From assembly GCA_023227965.1 (NCBI GenBank), contig JALOCA010000057.1:1-13914 (forward strand): a DNA stretch of 13,914 bases, in the 5' to 3' direction. Of the stretch, positions 1 through 7,055 are shown in pieces. The notes beneath the pieces were generated by a model. The model saw only the letters and a list, made by a program, of their open reading frames with translations, was not told the DNA's origin and did not search any database. Made by a program: the position numbers and the translations under genes. The DNA is from Lentimicrobiaceae bacterium (GTDB lineage Bacteria; Bacteroidota; Bacteroidia; Bacteroidales; JALOCA01). Each line of letters opens with the position of its first letter. Position 1 is the first letter of the stretch.

Positions 1-127
1 GTAAATAATTATATTTGAACAATTTTAATAATTGCATGCTTCTATAGCTCACCTGTCAAATCACCTCCCCTTTGGGGAGGCTGGGTGGGGTCAGAAGTAA
101 CTTCATGAGACTTTGGTCGCTGAAACT
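1..127. repeat. Long repeat A, copy 1 (hairpin plus core), touching the window edge
   Basis: Bases 1-127 are identical to 282-408 by direct reading. The repeat starts with A/T-rich DNA. It contains a perfect 7-bp hairpin at 64-80 (CCTCCCC, loop TTT, GGGGAGG), followed by GCTGGGTGGGGTC. It ends with a core whose 34-bp form is 94-127; the core begins GAAGTAACTTC and ends GTCGCTGAAACT. Because the copy begins at base 1, the true left end may lie outside the window. No coding frame is apparent. Confidence 0.95.
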
Positions 128-159
128 TTAAGATTTTATAATTTCAGTAAATTTATATT

Positions 160-236
160 GTTGAAGTAGCTTCATGAGACTTTGGTCGCTGAAACTCAAC
201 CCCTCCCTAACCTCCCCGAAGGGGAGGAGTACATTT
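160..236. repeat. Long repeat B, copy 1 (core plus inverted hairpin)
   Basis: This 77-bp stretch is identical to 442-518. It begins with the same core as repeat A in the same orientation (GTTGAAGTAGCTTC at its start, GCTGAAAC at 189-195). It then runs into CAACCCCTCCCTAACC and a perfect 7-bp hairpin at 211-227 (CCTCCCC, loop GAA, GGGGAGG). That hairpin block is the reverse complement, with a few changes, of the one in repeat A, so the pair of hairpin blocks forms terminal inverted repeats around the two cores. Confidence 0.95.
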
Positions 237-281
237 ACCTTAATTGAAACTTTATCACCCTGTTCTAAACCCTATATTTTT

Positions 282-408
282 GTAAATAATTATATTTGAA
301 CAATTTTAATAATTGCATGCTTCTATAGCTCACCTGTCAAATCACCTCCCCTTTGGGGAGGCTGGGTGGGGTCAGAAGTAACTTCATGAGACTTTGGTCG
401 CTGAAACT
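282..408. repeat. Long repeat A, copy 2
   Basis: Identical to 1-127 over its whole length, offset 281 bp. The core is at 375-408 and the hairpin at 345-361. The 45-bp stretch just before it (237-281) is unique in the window. Confidence 0.95.
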
Positions 409-441
409 GAGCCAACCACGATTCTTCCCGATATGGGAAGA

Positions 442-518
442 GTTGAAGTAGCTTCATGAGACTTTGGTCGCTGAAACTCAACCCCTCCCTAACCTCCCCG
501 AAGGGGAGGAGTACATTT
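442..518. repeat. Long repeat B, copy 2
   Basis: Identical to 160-236, offset 282 bp. The core is at 445-478 and the hairpin at 493-509. The DNA between A2 and B2 (409-441) is unrelated to the DNA between A1 and B1 (128-159), although all flanking sequence is identical. Read with a 36-bp unit that begins GTT and ends GAAAC, the two intervals are 33 and 34 nt, a CRISPR-like geometry. No cas gene is in the window, so no CRISPR array is asserted. Confidence 0.95.
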
Positions 519-548
519 GAAGTGGCACTGTAGAATTTACGGTTTTAA

Positions 549-604
549 CAGGATTTTACATCGTAATCCGTAAAAATCCGTCCCATCCTTGTCATTCGTG
601 TTCT
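549..604. repeat. Degenerate AATCCGT-type dispersed repeat, copy a
   Basis: This stretch contains AATCCGT, AATCCGT and CATTCGTGTTCT words at roughly 10-17 bp spacing. Related text occurs at 1702-1729 and 1763-1805 (beyond rhuM) and at 7823-7857 (beyond the response regulator). It has no coding content. With the A and B repeats it accounts for most of the 682-bp gene-free left end; bases 605-682 hold possible promoter sites for rhuM. Confidence 0.5.
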
Positions 605-605
605 A

Positions 606-658
606 TATCTTTGCGGTGTTTTTGGTAATTAGCGAAACAGAATTTATTTGTATCTTAG
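606..658 (+). promoter_or_regulatory. Possible rhuM promoter sites
   Basis: TATCTTTG at 606-613 matches the Bacteroidetes -7 consensus TAnnTTTG. TATCTTAG at 651-658 matches at all but one fixed position and lies 24 bp before the rhuM ATG. Both are followed by CGG. No TTTG was seen 19 bp upstream of either, so support rests on the -7 words alone. Confidence 0.35.
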
Positions 659-682
659 CGGATAGAAAAATCATTTTTCCCG

Positions 683-1684
683 ATGAAAGAAGAAAAGAAA
701 AACATCATTATTTATCATACTGCCGATGGCAAAGCCAGGGTATCGCTTTATGCCAAAGACGGTACGGTGTGGATGAACCAGACCCAACTGGCAGAACTTT
801 TTGACACCTCGAAGCAAAATATTGGTCAGCACATTGCAAGTATACTTAAAGAGAGTGAGTTGAACCCTGACTCAGTTATAAAGAATTTCTTTACAACTGC
901 CACCGACGGTAAGGAGTACAATGTTACTTTTTATTCGCTCGACATGATTTTAGCCATTGGATTCAGGGTACGCAGCAAACGGGGTACGCAGTTTCGGATA
1001 TGGGCTAATACCACGTTGAAAGATTATATGGTAAAAGGCTTTGTGATGGACGACCAGCGGTTAAAAAATCCCGATGGACGACCCGATTATTTTGATGAAC
1101 TGCTTGAACGTATCCGTGATATACGGGCTTCTGAAAAACGATTTTATCAGAAAGTCCGCGACTTGTTTGTCCTCAGCAGCGATTACGATTCTACCGACAA
1201 GGCTACCCAGATGTTTTTTGCCGAAACGCAAAACAAACTCCTGTATGCTGTAACCGGCAAGACTGCCGCCGAGATTGTTGTAAGCCGTGCCGATGCCGGA
1301 CAGCCCAATATGGCTCTCACTTCGTGGAAAGGAAGTATTGTGCGCAAACAGGATATTTTTATTGCCAAAAATTATCTTACCCTCGACGAAATAGATACCC
1401 TGAACCGGCTGGTGGTTATCTTTTTGGAAACGGCAGAATTACGTGCCAAAAACCGTCTCGATATTACAATGGCTTTTTGGGAAGAAAATGTGGACAGGAT
1501 ACTTGCTTCCAATGATAAAAAAGTGCTTACCGGTTCCGGTTTGGTAAGCAATGCTCAGATGGAAGAGGTCGTACGAAAAATTTATGATGATTTTGATGCT
1601 GAACGGAAATCTTTTGAAGCTCGCCAGGCTGATCAACAGGATTTATCTGAGCTGGAACAGGAGATAAAAAAACGCAGACATTGA
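683..1684 (+). CDS. RhuM-family protein (virulence RhuM domain)
   Basis: A 333-residue cytoplasmic protein without signal peptide or membrane segment. I recognise the RhuM family (named after a Salmonella SPI-3 gene) from the N-terminal segment around residues 30-58 (WMNQTQLAELFDTSKQNIG), which looks like a helix-turn-helix, then the YSLDMILAIGFRVRSKRGTQ stretch near residue 85 and the WANTTLKDYMVKGF stretch. The C-terminal half is helical and charged and ends in a probable coiled coil. Molecular function is not established; the N-terminus suggests DNA binding. As I recall, relatives often sit in accessory regions, including type I restriction-modification loci, but no such genes are next to it here. 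It stands alone between repeat-rich DNA and a convergent receptor gene. The start ATG at 683 follows TTTCCCG and fits family length. Confidence 0.88.
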   Translation: MKEEKKNIIIYHTADGKARVSLYAKDGTVWMNQTQLAELFDTSKQNIGQHIASILKESELNPDSVIKNFFTTATDGKEYNVTFYSLDMILAIGFRVRSKRGTQFRIWANTTLKDYMVKGFVMDDQRLKNPDGRPDYFDELLERIRDIRASEKRFYQKVRDLFVLSSDYDSTDKATQMFFAETQNKLLYAVTGKTAAEIVVSRADAGQPNMALTSWKGSIVRKQDIFIAKNYLTLDEIDTLNRLVVIFLETAELRAKNRLDITMAFWEENVDRILASNDKKVLTGSGLVSNAQMEEVVRKIYDDFDAERKSFEARQADQQDLSELEQEIKKRRH

Positions 1685-1701
1685 TGGCTTTCACGGGCTA
1701 A

Positions 1702-1805
1702 GGAATCTATTTTATCCGTGTCTGTGAATAATGAGAGAATAAATGAGTGTGCGAATAATTAAGTGAATCCGCTTTTAATCCGTTTTATCTGTGTCATCAG
1801 TATTT
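1702..1805. repeat. Degenerate AATCCGT-type dispersed repeat, copy b (two blocks)
   Basis: Two blocks lie in the gap between the convergent rhuM and receptor genes: 1702-1729 (GGAATCTATTTTATCCGTGT at its start) and 1763-1805 (GTGAATCCGCTTTTAATCCG at its start, then TTTTATCTGTGTCATC). The second resembles 7823-7857 closely (GTGTGAATCTGTTTTATCC there). This gap has no convincing intrinsic terminator. Confidence 0.5.
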
Positions 1806-1851
1806 CACCAAAATCTCTTTCTTCCTGCTCCCCAAACTCCCGGCTAAATAT

Positions 1852-4605
1852 CTAATGCTTCCGGGTTTTGATTTCGATTGCACTTTTTCCAGTATCAAAC
1901 TGGTTAAGTTTATAGCGAAAAGTCAGCATGGCAAAACGACCAATGGTATTGCTCCGGGTTTCTTTCAGGTAGTTTTGTTCGCTTATCCGTTCGATACCTT
2001 TGTTTTTATTCAGGATGTCGGCAACTTCCAGTAAAATCATTGCCCTGTTGCTTTTCATAAAGTTATAGCTCACCGAAGCATCAACGATGGGAATGGTGAG
2101 AGAGCTGCCAAAGCTTTTGTTGGTATAGTTTACCACATCAGCCGAAGCCCCGAAATTCCACCGCTGGGTGGGAGTCCATTTAACATCGGCAAACCAGGAA
2201 TAATTAAAATACTTGTTGTTAAGATTTTTTTGTACGGAATATTTTGCATCGGTAAAGGATATTTCGCTACCGATTTCTACATCTATTTTTTCCTTCAAAC
2301 GGTTATCGAAACTAATTTTTCCTTCGTGTGTGAGATTGGTCTGTTTGTTCATTATCCCGTTGATGATATTTTGTCCCCGGTTCCAGCTGCCGGTGTAGCC
2401 CAAATGAATGTTTGTCCTCAGCCATTTTATGGGAGTGCTGAAATTGACGGTTCCCGATAGGTTATAGTCGTTATCAACGTTAATCAAACGGATGGTTTGT
2501 GCGAGGCTGTCGTTGATGCTTCTGTCGAGGTTTATTTTATCCTTAATATAGTTTCCGTTTAGCATCGAAAAAACCGAAGTTTGCGAAAACTGGTCGAAGA
2601 GCATCCACGAAGCCGAAAGTGTTTGCTGATATTCGGGTTTCAGGTTACGGTTCCCGTAATAGAGCAACAGTGGATTGGTGTTGTTTACTATGGGCATCAA
2701 CTGGTTTGCCGTGGGATTGTTCACTTCTGTGTAATAACTCAATGATGCCCTGTGCCCGTTTGTAATCTCGTAATCCATGCTGGCTGATGGTAACAGATAA
2801 AAGTCCTGATTCTTTTGTTTATTCGTCTTATTGAGTTGGTTCGAACGCCAGCCGGCTTCCGTTTCCAGCGAGAATTCCGTTTTAAGTTTTTTCCAGTTCT
2901 TCCTGAGGGTGAGCGAAGGGGAAATTTTATGGTATGAGTTTTCGAAATCAGGGCTAAGCGAATCAAGCGGAACAAAAGGTGATGTTTTTGCCCCTTGTTC
3001 CCTGCCGGTTAACTCGGTCGTAAAACCAGCTTTCAGTCCTGGTTCCAGGTAAGTACGGTGGGCTAATACAAACAGCGTTGATGCCGATAGGGTATAGTCG
3101 TGTTTGTTTGTTTTATTTTCCAATTGCTGACTTTGTGCCAAAGTACTGTTTTGTTCCCAAAATCGGGTAATGCTGTTCCACTCGTTCTTGTCGAGGCTAT
3201 GGGACGAACTGCCGGACAGCGCCATCTTGAAAAGGCGGAGCGAGCCGTCAAATTTCTTTAGCCAACTTCCCGTAAGGTTACCTGAGAATTTGTTTCCGTT
3301 ACTTTTGTCATATCGTTCAAGTGAATTCACGGTAAGGGGACCTGCCAGGTTGAGTAGCGACAGATTGCCTTTGTTATTGCTGGCGGTAAGCCCGGCATTT
3401 ACGTTGAACAGCAGGGCAGTGGTGCTATCCGACCGGTCGCGGTAGCCCAGATTTATCCTGTGTGCCTGGTTGTCGGTTATATCATCGCTGAGATTTTTGG
3501 ACGTTTGAGAACCGCTTTGATAAAAATAATCCGTTACCGAGTTTTGGTGGAGTTTCCGTTCGGAGGCGTTGCCAAGGTAGCTTCCATAAAATCTCCGGTC
3601 TTTCTTTAGTTCCACCGAATAGTTCATTCCGGCGGCTCCTGAGGTAAGTAATCCGTTAATTTTGTTGCCAAAATCAATGGGCGCGCTGTTGTCGAAACTA
3701 AGGCTTATTCTTGATGAACCGCTCATCATAGACGACAATCCACCGTTAAAATCAATGTAATCCTGCAGACTAAAGCCTGACTTATTGGTATTATTAAGCA
3801 TACCGAGCATGGCAATCTGTTTGGTTTTGGTGAAGCGATATACCTTTGCATTGGCGGCATAATGGTCGCCGGTACCACCACCTGCCGATACTTCTCCAAA
3901 CCATGCCTGTTTCTGCCCTTCTTTCAATACGAAATTGATGGTCTTTTCGCGCGAAGCATCTTCAATACCACTCAGATCGGCTTCTTCCGATTTTTTATCA
4001 TACACCTGGACTTTTTTAATGGCTTCCGCCGGCAGATTCTTGGTTGTAACCTTGGGATCGTTGCTGAAAAATTCTTTCCCATCCACAAGAACATTCTGCA
4101 CATCTTCTCCCAGTGCTTTGATGTTTCCGCTTCTATCCACTTCAACACCTGGTAGCTTGCGCAATATATCTTCGGCTACTCCGTCGGGTTTCACTTTAAA
4201 AGCTCCGGCATTGTATTCAATCGTATCCTTTTTGATCAGCATAGGGATGTATTCCGCCTTTATTTCCACGCCGTCAATCTGGTGTATTTGAGGACTCATC
4301 TGTATCACCCCCATGCTGTTATCTGAAACCGGAAGGATTATTTTCCTGTTGATAGTTTGATAGCCCATGGAAGCTGCCTGAAAAAGATATTCTCCGGGTT
4401 TTATTTTTCCTATCTCATAAGTTCCCGAAAGATTTGTTATGCCATAATATAAAAGAGAGGAATCGCTTGGTCGCATCAGTGTTACGGTAGCGTAGGGCAG
4501 GGGGCTCTTTTTTTCGTCGGTCAGGGTTCCGCGCAGTTCCGCCATTTGTGCTTTGATCAGCAAAGAAGAGAAAGTAATAAACAATAAAATTAATGTTTTT
4601 TTCAT
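1852..4605 (-). CDS. TonB-dependent-receptor-type outer-membrane beta-barrel protein
   Basis: A 917-residue protein when started at the ATG at 4605, which places a classical signal peptide (MKKTLILLFITFSSLLIKAQ) at the N-terminus; an in-frame ATG at 4620 would add five residues. After the signal comes a CarboxypepD_reg-like beta-sandwich (about 22-100; PYATVTLMRP, SGTYEIGKIKPGEYLF). Next is a plug-like domain (about 110-230) with ILRKLPGVEVDRSGNI and LVDGKEFF at 173-180. A long C-terminal barrel of alternating aromatic and polar strands follows (outer membrane protein beta-barrel family). The last strand (FAMLTFRYKL) is followed by a ~20-residue charged tail instead of ending in an aromatic residue. 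It lies 66 bp downstream of the GLPGLI gene and is probably co-transcribed. The ligand is unknown: no SusD-type partner is present, so a SusCD glycan system is unlikely. Confidence 0.9.
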   Translation of the reverse strand: MKKTLILLFITFSSLLIKAQMAELRGTLTDEKKSPLPYATVTLMRPSDSSLLYYGITNLSGTYEIGKIKPGEYLFQAASMGYQTINRKIILPVSDNSMGVIQMSPQIHQIDGVEIKAEYIPMLIKKDTIEYNAGAFKVKPDGVAEDILRKLPGVEVDRSGNIKALGEDVQNVLVDGKEFFSNDPKVTTKNLPAEAIKKVQVYDKKSEEADLSGIEDASREKTINFVLKEGQKQAWFGEVSAGGGTGDHYAANAKVYRFTKTKQIAMLGMLNNTNKSGFSLQDYIDFNGGLSSMMSGSSRISLSFDNSAPIDFGNKINGLLTSGAAGMNYSVELKKDRRFYGSYLGNASERKLHQNSVTDYFYQSGSQTSKNLSDDITDNQAHRINLGYRDRSDSTTALLFNVNAGLTASNNKGNLSLLNLAGPLTVNSLERYDKSNGNKFSGNLTGSWLKKFDGSLRLFKMALSGSSSHSLDKNEWNSITRFWEQNSTLAQSQQLENKTNKHDYTLSASTLFVLAHRTYLEPGLKAGFTTELTGREQGAKTSPFVPLDSLSPDFENSYHKISPSLTLRKNWKKLKTEFSLETEAGWRSNQLNKTNKQKNQDFYLLPSASMDYEITNGHRASLSYYTEVNNPTANQLMPIVNNTNPLLLYYGNRNLKPEYQQTLSASWMLFDQFSQTSVFSMLNGNYIKDKINLDRSINDSLAQTIRLINVDNDYNLSGTVNFSTPIKWLRTNIHLGYTGSWNRGQNIINGIMNKQTNLTHEGKISFDNRLKEKIDVEIGSEISFTDAKYSVQKNLNNKYFNYSWFADVKWTPTQRWNFGASADVVNYTNKSFGSSLTIPIVDASVSYNFMKSNRAMILLEVADILNKNKGIERISEQNYLKETRSNTIGRFAMLTFRYKLNQFDTGKSAIEIKTRKH

Positions 4606-4671
4606 GATTGGAATTTTCATACCGGTTATTAAAGAGGGATGACCGTTTTTCCTGTTCAGATTTTCCTGTGG

Positions 4672-5409
4672 TTATTTTGTAATTATTTTGATAACTGTAT
4701 TTCCGCCCGAACCGTTGCCGAGTTCTTTATTCTTTTCTTCGACAATTTTTTCAAATTCGGCTTTTGTTACTTTTTTCCCTTTTTTGGGTTTGGCTATTTC
4801 TTTTGCATCTATTGGTTCAAGGGAAATTTGGGTGGCTGTAATGATCTGCTGCCCGTCATTAATATCCGCATGCAAAATCATTCCCGGAAGACCATGCAGA
4901 TTTCCGGGACCGGATGAGATAGAAATTTCTGGGGTAAACCATGCACTGATTTTATTTTCTTTGTATTGAGTGGTTGCTTCCATGCACTTCCTTCCGGCTA
5001 TGGTTTTTTGTTTTCCTGTGATTTTCCAGTTCAAAGTGTCGGGGTCTGACTCAATAAGGAAGTTACGACCAAGAAAATCACGTTGCTCGGTTTTTTTCTG
5101 GGTTTTCAAATCGTAATATACCTTATTATCGGGTTGTACGATGTTGATGGAAGTTGCTATTCCATTGTTTTCCGTCACCATTTGCTCTTCATTTTTCTCT
5201 TTTTGTTCGTAAAATGTTGCCGTTGGCGTAAACAGGAGAATTTTTTCCGAAACGTTTTCTCTGGGAAGCACATCTGCAAGTTGTCCGCCTTGTGCATCGT
5301 CCAGTTTAATGTTTAGTTTCATGGTTTCCTTGTAGGTAATTTTGCCCGACTGAGCTGTTAAACCGATTGTCAGGACAAGGCTGAAGATTGTAAAAATGAG
5401 TTTTTTCAT
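4672..5409 (-). CDS. GLPGLI family protein, secreted/periplasmic
   Basis: A 245-residue protein with a signal peptide (residues 1-19, MKKLIFTIFSLVLTIGLTA). The family signature appears as HGLPGMIL at 172-179, preceded by AWFTPEI (156-161) and GPGN (167-170). The upstream DFLGRNFLIE block at 111-120 is also typical. GLPGLI proteins are Bacteroidetes-specific, of unknown biochemical function, and often stand beside outer-membrane barrel genes, as here. Residues ~205-230 are lysine/glutamate-rich and probably helical. The gene is first in a minus-strand operon and divergent from a two-component system, whose regulator may control it. I have no basis for naming a ligand. Confidence 0.9.
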   Translation of the reverse strand: MKKLIFTIFSLVLTIGLTAQSGKITYKETMKLNIKLDDAQGGQLADVLPRENVSEKILLFTPTATFYEQKEKNEEQMVTENNGIATSINIVQPDNKVYYDLKTQKKTEQRDFLGRNFLIESDPDTLNWKITGKQKTIAGRKCMEATTQYKENKISAWFTPEISISSGPGNLHGLPGMILHADINDGQQIITATQISLEPIDAKEIAKPKKGKKVTKAEFEKIVEEKNKELGNGSGGNTVIKIITK

Positions 5410-5458
5410 GTGTAAATGATTTGTTTTAAAAAGGGTTTATAGTGCTAAATTTTTGAAG

Positions 5459-5466
5459 CGAAAGTA
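5459..5466 (-). promoter_or_regulatory. Possible -7 box for the GLPGLI-receptor operon
   Basis: On the minus strand this reads TACTTTCG, one change from TAnnTTTG, and lies about 50 bp before the GLPGLI ATG. No TTTG -33 element is seen where expected. Instead the first GTTAAT operator motif (5489-5494) occupies that zone, consistent with an activator-dependent promoter. Confidence 0.4.
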
Positions 5467-5488
5467 GGCTCTGATGAGATGTTCCGTG

Positions 5489-5525
5489 GTTAATGGCAGG
5501 CTAATCAACGTTAATTAAGGTTAAT
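5489..5525. promoter_or_regulatory. Phased G(T/C)TAAT array, candidate response-regulator operator
   Basis: Four hexamers lie on the plus strand: GTTAAT at 5489-5494, GCTAAT at 5500-5505, GTTAAT at 5510-5515 and GTTAAT at 5520-5525. Their start-to-start spacings are 11, 10 and 10 bp, about one helical turn each. OmpR-family regulators typically bind tandem direct repeats with this spacing, and such a regulator is encoded at 7045. The array lies between the two divergent promoters. Assignment to that regulator is inferred. Confidence 0.6.
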
Positions 5526-5551
5526 GCACATGTTTCTATGGCTTTTAACAT

Positions 5552-5559
5552 TACTTTTG
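5552..5559 (+). promoter_or_regulatory. -7 box of the histidine kinase operon
   Basis: TACTTTTG is a perfect match to TAnnTTTG and ends 17 bp before the ATG at 5577. No clear -33 TTTG is present at the expected distance. The site lies downstream of an alternative in-frame ATG at 5538 and thus argues that translation starts at 5577. Confidence 0.55.
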
Positions 5560-5576
5560 TCTCCATTATCGAATTT

Positions 5577-7055
5577 ATGAAACTGCCTTCCCGATTGAAT
5601 TGGCTTAGAGTTTTAATGATCACAGCCCAACTGATGCTTACCGGGTTGGTGGTTCAGTGGCTCATGATGCAATACCGTGAACAGGAACATCTTCTGAAAC
5701 AGCGTATAGAAACGGTTTATGTGGAAACGCAGCGTCAGGCAGAGGATTCTGCATTATATAAAAATTATATCGGACCTATTATTGATAGTAGCAGACGTAT
5801 CCGTTTTAATATTGCTATCATAGATACGACCTCATCAAATCCAAATAGTTTTAGTAAAAATCAATCCCATACTTCTTTTTCACCTGATAAGATAAAACTA
5901 AGTTTCTTTAACGATTCAGATGCAAAAAGGATGGGCTTTGCTCAGGCAAAGCCGGGCAGCGGTTTATCCAATGAATTTCTTTTGCGTGGTGTTCGGATGC
6001 TTGTAAAACAAGCTTATGATTCTTCTTCCGGATTTCCGTATTATTCGGGCTTACAGACTTCTTCGTTCGATACCACTACTTTCAACGCTATTTTCATTAC
6101 ACGCATTGATTCGGTGTCGCCTCATTTGCAGGTGTATGTTACGGATAAACCTTCTGCTGGAAAGCAAAATCAGACAAAAACAGCTATTTCCTATACGATG
6201 GGGCAGGGGAAGGATGCTTATAAAGTTTCCGTGGAGGGAAGCCAGATGGTGATTCTTCGTGCGTTGATACAACCCATGGCATTTGCTGTTTTTTTGTTGC
6301 TGATAACCGGTGCTGCTTTTGTTATTGCCTTCCGGAGCCTGAAAGCTCAGATGCTGTTGAATTCTTTACGCGATGATTTTGTAAGGAATATGTCGCATGA
6401 ATTAAAGACTCCGGTAGCTACGGTAAAAGTTGCCCTGGAAGCCCTTCAGAATTTTAATCGGAAAGATGATCCTGAAAAGCTGGTGGAATATCTTGGAATG
6501 GCCAGTCAGGAAATAAACCGGCTTGAATTACTTATTGACAGAGCAATAGGTGCATCCAATTTTTCGGGAACCAAAGGTCTGATAACGGTGCAGAAAGTGA
6601 ATCTGAAGGAACTGACAGAAGAGGTGATTCGTTTATTTCAGCCTGTAACTGCCAGGGAAAATGCAACGGTTAACTTCAGTTCCGAACTGGATCTCCCGGT
6701 GATTACCGGCGATAAGCTGCAGCTTCAGGGCGTGCTGACCAATCTGATTGATAATGCTATGAAATATGCAGGCCCTAACCCGCAGATTGATATTCACATT
6801 ATCCGCCAATCCGGAAATTACGTTCTTACGGTAGCCGACAGGGGTCCTGGAATTCCTGAGCAATACCGTAAACGGGTGTTTGATAAATTCTTCCGCATTC
6901 CCACCGGCGATGTTCATACGGTGAAAGGTCATGGGTTGGGGCTGACTTATGCCGCCATGGTGGTCCGGCTTCACAAAGGTTCTCTTGCGCTTACCGGACG
7001 TGAAGGCGGTGGCTGCGTGTTTACATTAACTTTACCCGATAACCATGACTCTTAA
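5577..7055 (+). CDS. Membrane sensor histidine kinase
   Basis: Started at 5577, the protein has 492 residues; an in-frame ATG at 5538 would add 13, but a likely promoter box lies between the two. Transmembrane segment 1 is about 9-31, a ~200-residue periplasmic sensor region of unrecognised fold follows, and transmembrane segment 2 is about 233-252. The HisKA motif is RNMSHELKTP with the phospho-acceptor His274. The ATPase domain has an N box (LTNLIDNAMKY, about 387-397), a G1 box DRGPGIP (421-427), an F box FDKFFRI (435-441) and a G2 box GHGLGL (451-456). Only ~21 residues separate TM2 from His274, so there is no HAMP domain. It autophosphorylates and presumably phosphorylates the regulator encoded next, whose gene overlaps its 3' end by 11 bp. 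The stimulus is unknown; overall organisation resembles Bacteroides RprX. Confidence 0.93.
   Translation: MKLPSRLNWLRVLMITAQLMLTGLVVQWLMMQYREQEHLLKQRIETVYVETQRQAEDSALYKNYIGPIIDSSRRIRFNIAIIDTTSSNPNSFSKNQSHTSFSPDKIKLSFFNDSDAKRMGFAQAKPGSGLSNEFLLRGVRMLVKQAYDSSSGFPYYSGLQTSSFDTTTFNAIFITRIDSVSPHLQVYVTDKPSAGKQNQTKTAISYTMGQGKDAYKVSVEGSQMVILRALIQPMAFAVFLLLITGAAFVIAFRSLKAQMLLNSLRDDFVRNMSHELKTPVATVKVALEALQNFNRKDDPEKLVEYLGMASQEINRLELLIDRAIGASNFSGTKGLITVQKVNLKELTEEVIRLFQPVTARENATVNFSSELDLPVITGDKLQLQGVLTNLIDNAMKYAGPNPQIDIHIIRQSGNYVLTVADRGPGIPEQYRKRVFDKFFRIPTGDVHTVKGHGLGLTYAAMVVRLHKGSLALTGREGGGCVFTLTLPDNHDS

Noticed and set aside
1..518. Calling the left end a confirmed CRISPR array
   Set aside because: There are only two cores per module, hairpin flanks are duplicated with them, and no cas gene is visible; it is listed as repeats with CRISPR-like geometry only.
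589..804. Short plus-strand frame overlapping the start of rhuM
   Set aside because: It runs through the promoter area and then reads rhuM in another frame; RhuM has clear family motifs and this frame has none.
1839..1864. CCCGG/CCGGG inverted repeat at the receptor gene end, possible terminator
   Set aside because: The stem is only 5 bp with a loop of about 16 nt, overlaps the last codons and has no T-tract on the minus strand.
3862..4291. Two long open frames antisense to the receptor gene
   Set aside because: They overlap the well-supported minus-strand receptor coding region, resemble no family I know, and consist of the hydrophobic/serine-rich text typical of antisense reading.
1852..5409. 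SusC/SusD-type polysaccharide utilisation locus
   Set aside because: There is a receptor-type barrel but no SusD-like lipoprotein or carbohydrate-active enzyme; the partner is a GLPGLI protein.
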